Source of the DNA: Rhodoblastus sp963710275
GTDB taxonomy: Bacteria > Pseudomonadota > Alphaproteobacteria > Rhizobiales > Beijerinckiaceae
Length of the DNA stretch: 64,000 nucleotides
Assembly: GCA_963710275.1 (NCBI GenBank)
Contig: CAVPZS010000005.1
Location: 124,001-188,000 of the forward strand
Direction of reading: 5' to 3'
Position numbers and translations under genes: made by a program. This document shows positions 1 through 8,297 of the stretch, piece by piece (the first letter of the stretch is position 1; the number at the start of each line of letters is the position of its first letter). Under the pieces are notes generated by a model. That model saw nothing but the letters and a program-made list of their open reading frames with translations. It did not search any database and was not told where the DNA came from.

Positions 1-2498
1 GCGCAATCCGCGCCCTTGTTCGGCGACCAGGCCAGCAAGGATTCGCCATCGGGCGCCGTCACCGGAAACAGCCTGCCGTCGTGATTGCCGCCCGGCGCGC
101 CGCAGACGTCCGGCAGGAAGACGATCTTGCCTTCGAGCCCCTTGGCGGCATGGGCGGTCATCACCCGCACATAGGCGTCGGAGGTGTCCATGTCGCGCTT
201 GATCGACACGTCCAGCGCTTCGACCTCGGTCAGGAAGGCGGCCAGCGACGGCGCTCGGGCGCGCTCATGCGCAAGAGCCAGGTTGAGGAACTCGTCGAGC
301 GCGTCGCCGGCCTCGGGTCCGAGCCGGGCCAGGAAAGCGCGCCGAGCCCCAAGCGGCCCGAGCAGCCGCGCGAAAAAGGCGAAAGGCGGCAGCACGCGGC
401 CCATGTTGCGCAACAGATCGAGCGTGGCGCAGGCCTGCTGCAGCCTGGCCTCGTCCGACGCCAGCATGGCCTCGTGGAGCGAACCGGGCCGCCGCGGCGC
501 GAGCGCGATGAGGTCTTCGTCGTCAAATCCGAACAAGGGCGTCTTCAGCGCCGTCGCGAGGGTCAGGTCGTCCTGCGGCAACAAAGCGGCGCGGCCGATG
601 ACGACGAGGTCCATGACGGCGATGTGCTGGGCGAGCTTCAGCCGGTCGGCGCCCGCGACCGGCACGCCGTTTTCCTTCAAGGCGCGGATCATCGCTTCGA
701 AAAAGGCGTCGCGGCGGCGCACCAGGATCATGATGTCGCCCGGCCGGATCGGCCGGCGCCGGCCCTCGGCTTCGACCGTCTCGCCGGAGCCGGGCTTGAG
801 CCAGAAAGCGATGCATTGCGCGATGCGCCGGGCCGAGGCCACCGGCGGGTCCGCCTCATCCTGGAAATCGAGCGGCAGTTTCCAGTCGCGCGTCTCCAAT
901 TTCTCGGCCGCGCCGATCACGTCCCAGATTTCGACCCGCGAGGGCATGTCGCGTTTCCAGGCCTCATGGACGGTGCTGGTATTGTCGGCCTGGGCCGAGA
1001 GGCCGCGAAAATGCGCGGGGATCGAAAACACCTTGTCCACCGCGTCCAGCACGCCCTGAGCCGAGCGGAAGGACAGGGTGAGAGTGACCGGAGCGAAATC
1101 CTTGCCCGCCTCGGTGACGCGCCGGCGGAACTCTTCCTGCTTTTGGGCGAAGAGCTCGGGCGCGGCGCCCTGGAAAGAGAAGATCGACTGCTTCTCGTCG
1201 CCGACGGCGAAGAAGCTGCGGGCGCGGCGGCTCTGGCCCTCGCCAGCGAAGAAATCGCTCGAAATGCGGTCGAGGATTTCCCATTGCGCGGCGCTGGTGT
1301 CCTGCGCCTCGTCGACCAGGATATGGTCGATGCCGGCGTCGAGCTTCTGCAGCACCCAGCGGGCCGAGGAGCGCGAGAGCAGCTCGCGCGTCCGGGAGAT
1401 GAGATCGTCGAAATCCAGCAATTGCCGTTCGGCTTTCAACGCCTCGTAGCGGTCGAGAATGGCCTTGACCAGCAGGGCCAGCGCGGACGTCCGCTCGGCG
1501 GCCTCCGCGGCGGCCTGCTTGTCGCGCAAACCCGCAAGCCGCGCCTGTTCGGCCTGCAACTCCCGCAGGAAATCGGGGCGGGCGTTGGAAAGCCCCTTAT
1601 TCACCAGGGTTTTCGCCGGCTCGCCCTTGGCGGTGAAGAAGATCGACAGATAGGCCTCGAGCGCCTCGTCCCTGCGGCCGGCGCAAAGATTGGCATAGGC
1701 GGCCGCAAACAACGCCCCCTTCTTGCCGTCGGTCGCCGTGCCTCCAGCGAGGAAGGCGGTCCAGTCCGGCCAGCGTGCGGGGTCGATGCCCGCCTTCAGC
1801 ATGTCCTGCGCGATCTTTGCAGGCGTGTCGTCGGCCGCCAGTCCCAGGGCGAGGCGCAATTTCCTGGCGTCGGCGGCGCGAAAGAAGGCGCGCTGGCGCA
1901 GAGCCTCGTCGAGCAGGTCGGCGAAAACCAGACCGGCGCCTTCGGCGATCCTTTCCAGCGCCTCGGCGAGCGGCGCGTCACGGCGCGCCCGCGCCAGCAC
2001 GTCCTTCTTGGCGTCGGCGATCAGTTTCGCCTGTTGGACCTCTTCGATGATGGCGAAGCCCGCAGCGACATTGGCCTCGAAAGGCGCGGCGTGCAGGACC
2101 CGTTCGCAAAAGGCGTGCAGGGTCTGGATTTTCAACCCGCCCGGCGTCTCCACCGCGCGCGCGAAAAGCTTTCGCGCAAAGTTGAGTTCATGGGTTTCCT
2201 TCGGGCGCGGCGCGCCGGTCGCCTCGATGGCCGCGGCCAGGGCTTCGTCGTCCAGCGACGACCAGACCGCAAGATTCCTGAACACGCGCTCGGCCATGTT
2301 GGCCGCCGCCGCCTTGGTGAAGGTCAGGCAGAGGATGCGCCCCGGCGCATTGCCCGCAAGCAGCAGGCGGACCACCCTTTGCGTCAGGACATGGGTCTTG
2401 CCGGAGCCGGCGTTGGCCGACACCCAGGCGGAAGCCGCGGGATCGGAGGCGCGCGCCTGCCGCGCCTTCGTGGTCTCGGGGATCTTCCGCCCGCTCAT
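1..2498 (-). CDS. addA: AddA helicase-nuclease, double-strand break repair (partial, C-terminus off the window)
   Basis: Large UvrD-family helicase/nuclease subunit of the AddAB complex, which resects double-strand ends for RecA-dependent repair. Reading from ATG at 2498 the frame stays open to the window edge, about 832 codons of a protein usually near 1150, so the C-terminal nuclease domain is missing from view. Seen: Walker A ANAGSGKT at residues 28-35, a following LTFTKAAAANMAERV motif and a Walker B/helicase motif II VDEAQDTS near residue 390. The ATG overlaps the TGA of addB (ATGA), so the two are translationally coupled. No frame break was noticed, unlike in many other genes here. Confidence 0.93.
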   Translation of the reverse strand, partial: MSGRKIPETTKARQARASDPAASAWVSANAGSGKTHVLTQRVVRLLLAGNAPGRILCLTFTKAAAANMAERVFRNLAVWSSLDDEALAAAIEATGAPRPKETHELNFARKLFARAVETPGGLKIQTLHAFCERVLHAAPFEANVAAGFAIIEEVQQAKLIADAKKDVLARARRDAPLAEALERIAEGAGLVFADLLDEALRQRAFFRAADARKLRLALGLAADDTPAKIAQDMLKAGIDPARWPDWTAFLAGGTATDGKKGALFAAAYANLCAGRRDEALEAYLSIFFTAKGEPAKTLVNKGLSNARPDFLRELQAEQARLAGLRDKQAAAEAAERTSALALLVKAILDRYEALKAERQLLDFDDLISRTRELLSRSSARWVLQKLDAGIDHILVDEAQDTSAAQWEILDRISSDFFAGEGQSRRARSFFAVGDEKQSIFSFQGAAPELFAQKQEEFRRRVTEAGKDFAPVTLTLSFRSAQGVLDAVDKVFSIPAHFRGLSAQADNTSTVHEAWKRDMPSRVEIWDVIGAAEKLETRDWKLPLDFQDEADPPVASARRIAQCIAFWLKPGSGETVEAEGRRRPIRPGDIMILVRRRDAFFEAMIRALKENGVPVAGADRLKLAQHIAVMDLVVIGRAALLPQDDLTLATALKTPLFGFDDEDLIALAPRRPGSLHEAMLASDEARLQQACATLDLLRNMGRVLPPFAFFARLLGPLGARRAFLARLGPEAGDALDEFLNLALAHERARAPSLAAFLTEVEALDVSIKRDMDTSDAYVRVMTAHAAKGLEGKIVFLPDVCGAPGGNHDGRLFPVTAPDGESLLAWSPNKGADC

Positions 2499-5400
2499 GA
2501 TTCGTCTCCGCCGGACGGCTCATCCCCCGAGGCCGACCATTCGCGCGTGCGCGCCAGATGATCGTAATCATTGTAGCGCGCGGCGAATTGCGGGAAGGGC
2601 CGCGCGGGATAGCCGTGCTCCCGGTTGCGGAAATGGTTCAGCAGGCCCACCAGTTCGTCGAAATGCTCCGCCACGAGATCGCCGAACGGCTCCTTTTGGG
2701 GATCGTCGAGATCCCTGGGTTTCTTGCCGCCGCCGCCGAGCGGCAGATAGATCGCAGTCGAGACTTCGCGCATCGGCAGATCGCGGAAGGCGCCGCTCGA
2801 TTGCATCGCCGCTTCGAGCGTCAGCTGCGGCGACCAGCCCGCGCGCACTTCCCGGAGCGAGGGCGGCGCGCCGGTCTTGTAATCGACGATGACCGCCGTT
2901 CCATCCTTCCGGAACTCGATGCGGTCGGCCTTGGCGGTGAGCTCGAAGATGGAGCCGTCATCGAGCGTGATCGGCATCCTCCCGCCCTTTTCGACATGGA
3001 CATGCTCGATGTCGGGGCGGCGCTCGTTTTCAAACGCAAGATAGGCGTCCAGGCCTTCCAGCAGGCGCGGCCAGCGAAAGACCTGGAATTCCGAGTCATC
3101 CACGAAGGCGGCGAGTTTTTCCCGCGCCGAGGCGACCAGGATTTCGCGCGCATTGTCGGGCAGCGCGCCCTCGGGAAAACGCGCGCCGAACTCTTCCAGC
3201 GCTTCATGCAGGGCGTTGCCGATTTCGCGCGGTCCCAGATCGGCGTCGAGCGGCGGCAAAGGCAGAAGTTTCAGAATGAATTCGGCATAGATCGCATAGG
3301 GATCGCGGCGCAGGGTCTCGATCCGCGTCACCGAAAGCCGGGTCGGCCGCAAGTCCAGCGGCGGACGCGGGGCCGGTCGCGCCAGCGGTTTCGCCGGGGG
3401 CAGGTCGTCGATGCGGCGCGCCAGATCGAGCCAGACTCGCCCGCGTTCGCGCAGCGGCGCGAAGGTTTCCGCGCCCGCCAGCGCCTCCATGCGCTGGAGG
3501 AAGCGCGAGGGCGTGGTCGGCGCGCCGCCGCGTTTCTTGGCGCGGGTGAGGAGCACCGAGGGCGCGCCGAAACCTTGCGCGAAATCATGCGCGGTCTGGC
3601 CGATGCGGCGATCCGGCGAGGACAGCTTCAGTTCGGCGCGCATGGCGCGATTGAGGAAGGCGTCGGTGACGCCGGCCGGCGGCCAGACCGTCTCGTCCAG
3701 CCCCGCCAGCACCAGACGATCCGCGCCGATCAGGCGCGCTTCGAGCAGGCCGAGGATTTTCACGCGCGGATGCGCGCGGGAGGGGCCGCGCAGGATGCGT
3801 TCGCCGATCAGGGCGTCGAAGAACGCGGCGTAAGAGCTTGCATGGAAGGTGAAGACGGCGTTCGACGCCTGCGCCAGCTCGGCGAACAGAGCAGATAGAG
3901 CCTCGCCATCCTCGCCGCCGGGAAAGGCGTCCTCGCTGTCCGCGACGATCAGCCCCAGCGTCCGCGCATGGGCGTCGAGCCAGGGTTTCAGGCCCGTCTC
4001 GCCGGGCGCGCGCGCCAGCGCCCGCAGCGGCGCGAAGGCGGCGTCGAGTTTTCCGGCGAAATCCTGCAATCCCGCCCAGTCCTCAGGAGATATTTCCTGC
4101 TGGCGCGGATGGGCGTGCTGGTCCTGCGCCGCCTGGCGGGCGGGTTCGACAAGGCTGGCGAATTCCTCGCCCGCAAGGCCCGAGCGCAGCACCCCAAGTT
4201 CGAACAGCTGGCGCAGCCGCTCCGCCTCGCCGGGAAAGCCGAGGGAAATATCGGGATGGGCGAGCAAGGCCGCCCAATCCGAGCGATCGCCTGAGAGCGC
4301 CGACAGGATCAGCCTCGCCAACACGCCCGCACGCGAGGACGCGAGGCCCGAGCCGCCGGAATCGTCGATCTCGACATTCCAGCGCAGCAATTCGGCGCGC
4401 ACCCGCTCGGCGAGGCCGCGATCCGGCGTCACCAGCGCCGCCGTGCGCCCCGGCGTCTCCAGCGCCTCGCGCAGGCTGACCGCAATGGCCAGGGCCTCCT
4501 CGCGCTCGTCCGCCGCCTCGATCAGCGTGACGTCGGCCAGCGCCGCCGCGAGCTCCTCCTTGTCGTGGGTCTGGCGCCAGAGCAGCCAGCGGTCGGTGCT
4601 GTCGGCGGGACGGAAGGCCTCGGAGGCGAATTTTTCCCGCGCCGCGAGAGCGGCGGGAGCCGCGCCCAGAGCCACGACCTGCTCGCGCGCCAGGCCCATG
4701 GTCTCGATCAGCCGGGCCAGAAACGCCTGCGGATGGGTGGCGCAGGGATCAATGCCGGAGCGGATCGCCGCGAAGGAATCGGCGTCGAGCTGCTGGTCGA
4801 GGCCGGGCAGCACCACCGCGCCCTGCGGCGCGCGGGCGATGGCTGCGAGCAGGCGCGCGGTGGCGATGTTCGAACCGGTGGAGCCCAGCGCGATGACGGG
4901 GCCGGGGTCCTGCTCGACCTCGGCGATGGCGCGGGCGATCAGCGCCTGCTGGCGCCGCGCCGGGTCGACAAAGCCGCGCGCCGCCTGGATCTCCGGCCAG
5001 TTTCTTATGGCGATGTCGAGGAAATTGAGCGTGATGCGCCAGTAATCGTCGAATTCGCCGCCGAGGTTTTCAAGCCCGCGCCATTCGACATTCTCGATGA
5101 TCATCTCATCGATCAGCGCCGCCAGTTCGCCCGACAGGCGCCAGGCGTCCGCGGGATGCGCCGCGACCAGCAGGGTCTCCTCGGCGTGGCGCGCGTTGCC
5201 GTCCGCGTCGATGGAGACGATCGCCGTTTTCAGGCTGCGCGCCCAGGCGAGGATCAATTCGCCGAGGATCATCCGCCGCTCGATATCGCCGGCGCCGCGC
5301 GGCAGGCTGGCGTCGAGCGGATTGTCGAAACCCGCCTCGCCGCCCTCATGGTCGAGCGCGCCGAGCGGCAGGATTTTCGGCAGCAGCACGGCGGGCTGCC

Positions 5401-5602
5401 CGGCGCGCCGCGCCAGTTCGGTCGCCAGCGCCCGCCCGGCGCGGCGCGTCGGCACATAGATCTTCGCCTTGGCGAGCGCCAGCGGACCCGACTCGCGGTC
5501 GAGGCCGGGGATCACCCGCCCGTCGAGCAGCGCGTCGGCGAAAGTCGCCAGGAAGGGCGCGCCGGGAGCAATGGTGAAAACGCGCGGCGCGTCGGGCGGC
5601 AT
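2495..5602 (-). CDS. addB: AddB, double-strand break repair nuclease subunit
   Basis: Partner of AddA in the AddAB helicase-nuclease of Alphaproteobacteria. The protein is 1035 residues, normal for the family. The C-terminal RecB-like PD-(D/E)XK nuclease is visible: a conserved ALHEALEEFG helix near residue 800 and the catalytic VDYKTG strand near residue 905. The N-terminal part is an inactivated helicase-like region, as expected from the family. The gene is uninterrupted, starts at ATG and overlaps addA by 4 bases. Confidence 0.95.
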   Translation of the reverse strand: MPPDAPRVFTIAPGAPFLATFADALLDGRVIPGLDRESGPLALAKAKIYVPTRRAGRALATELARRAGQPAVLLPKILPLGALDHEGGEAGFDNPLDASLPRGAGDIERRMILGELILAWARSLKTAIVSIDADGNARHAEETLLVAAHPADAWRLSGELAALIDEMIIENVEWRGLENLGGEFDDYWRITLNFLDIAIRNWPEIQAARGFVDPARRQQALIARAIAEVEQDPGPVIALGSTGSNIATARLLAAIARAPQGAVVLPGLDQQLDADSFAAIRSGIDPCATHPQAFLARLIETMGLAREQVVALGAAPAALAAREKFASEAFRPADSTDRWLLWRQTHDKEELAAALADVTLIEAADEREEALAIAVSLREALETPGRTAALVTPDRGLAERVRAELLRWNVEIDDSGGSGLASSRAGVLARLILSALSGDRSDWAALLAHPDISLGFPGEAERLRQLFELGVLRSGLAGEEFASLVEPARQAAQDQHAHPRQQEISPEDWAGLQDFAGKLDAAFAPLRALARAPGETGLKPWLDAHARTLGLIVADSEDAFPGGEDGEALSALFAELAQASNAVFTFHASSYAAFFDALIGERILRGPSRAHPRVKILGLLEARLIGADRLVLAGLDETVWPPAGVTDAFLNRAMRAELKLSSPDRRIGQTAHDFAQGFGAPSVLLTRAKKRGGAPTTPSRFLQRMEALAGAETFAPLRERGRVWLDLARRIDDLPPAKPLARPAPRPPLDLRPTRLSVTRIETLRRDPYAIYAEFILKLLPLPPLDADLGPREIGNALHEALEEFGARFPEGALPDNAREILVASAREKLAAFVDDSEFQVFRWPRLLEGLDAYLAFENERRPDIEHVHVEKGGRMPITLDDGSIFELTAKADRIEFRKDGTAVIVDYKTGAPPSLREVRAGWSPQLTLEAAMQSSGAFRDLPMREVSTAIYLPLGGGGKKPRDLDDPQKEPFGDLVAEHFDELVGLLNHFRNREHGYPARPFPQFAARYNDYDHLARTREWSASGDEPSGGDES

Positions 5603-5618
5603 GTTCAGACCTCAGGGA

Positions 5619-5984
5619 TCACGTTTCTGACCGGACGATGTCGCGGCCATCAGGCCCGCCATAGGCGCGCTCCACCCTGGCGACGCGGACCTCGTAATGC
5701 TCATACCAGCGAGTTTGCCCCAAGGCTTGCGCCAGCAAATGTTCCGCCTGGGCTTTCCAGGCCAGGATAGCCGATTCGCTGGTGAAATAGGAAACGGTCA
5801 GGCCGAACCCGTCGGCGTCGCGCGCGCTTTCCGCGCCGAGGCATTCGGGCTGACGCAGGGCGAGATCTGCCATGCTCTGCGCCATTTCGGCGTAGCCGTC
5901 ATCATCGCCCTTGCGACGAAGCGAGGTGAAGATCACCGCGTAATAGGGCGGCGCCGGGGTTTTGACGAAAGCGGCGCCCGACAT
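5619..5984 (-). CDS. ABM-superfamily small protein (antibiotic biosynthesis monooxygenase-like fold)
   Basis: A protein of 121 residues with the ferredoxin-like dimeric alpha-beta barrel pattern: an N-terminal YYAVIFTS strand, a helical segment with MAQSMADLA, then a VSYF strand and a W-x-x-QAEH helix. This resembles the heme-degrading/quinol monooxygenase-like proteins common in Alphaproteobacteria. The ATG at 5984 is chosen because GGGG lies about 8 bases upstream. A longer version starting at 6047 would overlap murU and carries an unconvincing N-terminal tail. Substrate unknown; it could simply be a stress-response protein of this fold. It lies between addB and murU on the same strand. Confidence 0.6.
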   Translation of the reverse strand: MSGAAFVKTPAPPYYAVIFTSLRRKGDDDGYAEMAQSMADLALRQPECLGAESARDADGFGLTVSYFTSESAILAWKAQAEHLLAQALGQTRWYEHYEVRVARVERAYGGPDGRDIVRSET

Positions 5985-6027
5985 ATCGCGATCCCCAAAT
6001 GAAACCCGGGTCGCGGCGGGAGAGTCA

Positions 6028-6750
6028 TTACCCAACCGCCGCCGCATAGGCCTGCTCGGCCTCGTCGATCACCTCGGGCGAGCCGACATGCAGCCAGTGT
6101 CCCTCGAGCGGCAGGCCGAACAGGCGGCCCTGCTCCGCCGCGGCGAAGAAATAGGGCGCCAGGCGGAAGGGCTCAAGCGGAGCCGCAGCGAAAAGCGAAG
6201 ACTTGATGATCCCCACCCCGGCATAGACAAATGGCGCGGCCTCGCCCGGCGCCGGGCGGCGCAGCCGCCCCTGGGCGTCGCGGAAGAAGTCGCCGCGCCC
6301 CTCGACGCCGAGGCTGGTCTCCCGGTCGGCCAGCATCAGCAGCACGTCCATCTTCGCGCCGTCCCAGGCCCGCGCCAGCCGCGCCACCTGCGATTCAGGC
6401 TCGTCGACCCACAGCGCGTCGGTGTTGCAGATGAAGAAGGGCTTGCCAGCGAATTCCTCTAGAACCTTGACGATGCCGCCGCCCTGGTCGAGCAGCAGGC
6501 TGCGCTCGTCGGAAATCTTCACGCGAGGCGACTTTCTGTCCCGGACGCGGTCCTCGATCTGGTCGGCCAGCCAATGCACATTGACGATGGCCTCGTCCAC
6601 CCCTGCCTCGGCCAGCCGGTCGAGCATGTGATCGAGCATGGTGCGGCCGCCGATGCGCACCAGGGGCTTGGGAACGGTCAAGGTGATCGGCCGCATCCGC
6701 GTGCCCAGCCCCGCAGCGAAGACCAGCGCCTTGTCCGGACCGGCGCTCAA
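6028..6750 (-). CDS. murU: MurU-like N-acetylmuramate alpha-1-phosphate uridylyltransferase
   Basis: Nucleotidyltransferase of 240 residues that by family makes UDP-MurNAc from MurNAc-1-phosphate in peptidoglycan recycling. Seen: the nucleotide-binding GLGTRMRPIT loop near residue 14, the TVPKPLV lysine motif just after, and DQGGGI and NTDALW segments typical of the sugar-nucleotide pyrophosphorylase fold. It starts at TTG, overlapping by 4 bases the stop of the tsaE-amgK fusion, which encodes the kinase that makes its substrate. This pairing supports the MurU assignment over a generic mannose-1-phosphate guanylyltransferase. Confidence 0.82.
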   Translation of the reverse strand: MSAGPDKALVFAAGLGTRMRPITLTVPKPLVRIGGRTMLDHMLDRLAEAGVDEAIVNVHWLADQIEDRVRDRKSPRVKISDERSLLLDQGGGIVKVLEEFAGKPFFICNTDALWVDEPESQVARLARAWDGAKMDVLLMLADRETSLGVEGRGDFFRDAQGRLRRPAPGEAAPFVYAGVGIIKSSLFAAAPLEPFRLAPYFFAAAEQGRLFGLPLEGHWLHVGSPEVIDEAEQAYAAAVG

Positions 6751-8297
6751 ACCGGAACTCCATCTTTTTCCTCGGCGAAAACCTGCGGCAGGTTGACGTC
6801 GAACCAGCCCTTCAACTCGGCCAGCGCCGAATGGCCGAGATTCTTGCGCAGATAGGCTTTGACCCGGGGAATATGGGCGAGATAGACGGGCTTGCCGTCA
6901 CGCTTGTCGAGCCGCGCGAAAATGCCCAGGATCTTGCTGGCGCGCTGCGCGCCCATCAGCGCATAGGCGCCGGCGAAACCGGCCATGTCGAAGTCGGCGT
7001 CGACCTGTTTGCGCGCCCGCGCATAATGGCTGAGCAGCTTCAGCTCCAGCTCGTCGCTGACATTGACGCGCGCGTCCTGCAGCAGGGAGACCACGTCATA
7101 GGCCGGCGGCCCCAGCACGCAATCCTGGAAATCCAGCAGGCCGATCTTGCGAACGCCCTCGCGCTCCGGCAGCCACATCAGGTTGGGCGAGTGGTAGTCG
7201 CGCAGGGTCCAGGTCCGGCGCTCGGCCAGCAGCGGCGCGAGCAGCCCGCGCCAGATGTTCTCATATTGCGCCCGCGCGCCGGAGGCGAGATGCACGCCGA
7301 CCAGATGCGGCGCGTACCATTCGACCAGCAGGTCCGCCTCGATCAGCAGGGCGTCGAGGTCATAGGGCGGAATTTTATAGACGCCGCCGTCGAGCGGCAG
7401 TTCGTCCGCAAGCGCGCGCGTGTGCAGGAAGGCGAGCAGCGCCGCCGCCTGGGCATAGCGTTCGGCAATCGGCCCCGCGGCATCCACCACGCCTTCCTGG
7501 CCGAAATATTCCAGCACGGCGAAGCCGCCCTCGAGATCGACGGAATAGATTTCCGGCGCCGACAGGTTTTGCCCGCGCAAGGCTTCGTCGACCGCGACGA
7601 ATGGCCGGATGTTTTCCGCCAGATGGGCGATGGCGCTATAGGGCTTGCCATTGCGCGCCGGCGGCCCGTCGGGACGCGGCGGCGAAATCATCAGCACCGC
7701 CTTTTCGCCATTCGGCCTGGTCAGCAGTTCATAGGCGCGGGTCGAGGCGTCGCCCTGCATGTGCTGGCGCTCGGAATCCTGCCAGCCGGCCTGTTTCAGC
7801 GCCATTTGCGGCCCGAGCGCCTGCAGCAGCCTTTGCGCCAGCGCGCCGTGGCCGGTGATCTCGGCGCGCCGGAAATCCGCGCCACGCGCGGTGTCGGTGA
7901 AGAGCGCGATGTCGAGCCGGTCGCCATGCAGCGCCGAGCCGGCGCGCTCGGCCCACTCCACCAGCACCAGGGCGCCGTCCGCCGCCTCGTCCCAGCCGAG
8001 CTCGGCCAGTTCCGAGGGGTCCTTGACGCGGTAAAGATCGGCGTGGACGATCGGGAAGGCCGGGGTGTCGTAAACCTGCATCAGGGTGAAGGTCGGGCTC
8101 GGCGTCTCCAGGTCCTGATCGCCGGAGAGATGGCGGATCAGCGCCCGCGCGAAGGTGGTCTTGCCGGCGCCAAGTTCGCCCGACAGGGTCACCAGGTCGT
8201 CGGCGCCGACCAGAGCCGCGACTTCCCGCGCCAGAGCCTGGGTCGCGGCCTCGTCGGGCAATTCGGAACGCCAGACCGGCGCAGGTTTCGCCGTCAT
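6747..8297 (-). CDS. Fused TsaE (tRNA t6A ATPase) and AmgK (MurNAc/GlcNAc anomeric kinase)
   Basis: Two-domain protein of about 516 residues. The first ~155 residues are TsaE, the P-loop ATPase that recycles the TsaBD complex for t6A tRNA modification (GELGAGKTTFARALI Walker A; HADLYRV motif). The rest is an aminoglycoside-phosphotransferase-type kinase matching AmgK, with the Brenner-type DYHSPNLMWL catalytic loop and LLDFQDCVLGP metal-binding motif. AmgK phosphorylates MurNAc at C1 for MurU, the next gene. The ATG at 8297 overlaps the divL stop (ATGA), so an upstream extension is rejected. Fusions of this kind are known in Alphaproteobacteria. Confidence 0.88.
   Translation of the reverse strand: MTAKPAPVWRSELPDEAATQALAREVAALVGADDLVTLSGELGAGKTTFARALIRHLSGDQDLETPSPTFTLMQVYDTPAFPIVHADLYRVKDPSELAELGWDEAADGALVLVEWAERAGSALHGDRLDIALFTDTARGADFRRAEITGHGALAQRLLQALGPQMALKQAGWQDSERQHMQGDASTRAYELLTRPNGEKAVLMISPPRPDGPPARNGKPYSAIAHLAENIRPFVAVDEALRGQNLSAPEIYSVDLEGGFAVLEYFGQEGVVDAAGPIAERYAQAAALLAFLHTRALADELPLDGGVYKIPPYDLDALLIEADLLVEWYAPHLVGVHLASGARAQYENIWRGLLAPLLAERRTWTLRDYHSPNLMWLPEREGVRKIGLLDFQDCVLGPPAYDVVSLLQDARVNVSDELELKLLSHYARARKQVDADFDMAGFAGAYALMGAQRASKILGIFARLDKRDGKPVYLAHIPRVKAYLRKNLGHSALAELKGWFDVNLPQVFAEEKDGVPV

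Noticed and set aside
81..2561. 826-residue open frame on the plus strand
   Set aside because: Antisense of addA; Arg/Gly/Gln-rich composition without any family motif, while addA motifs are clear on the other strand.
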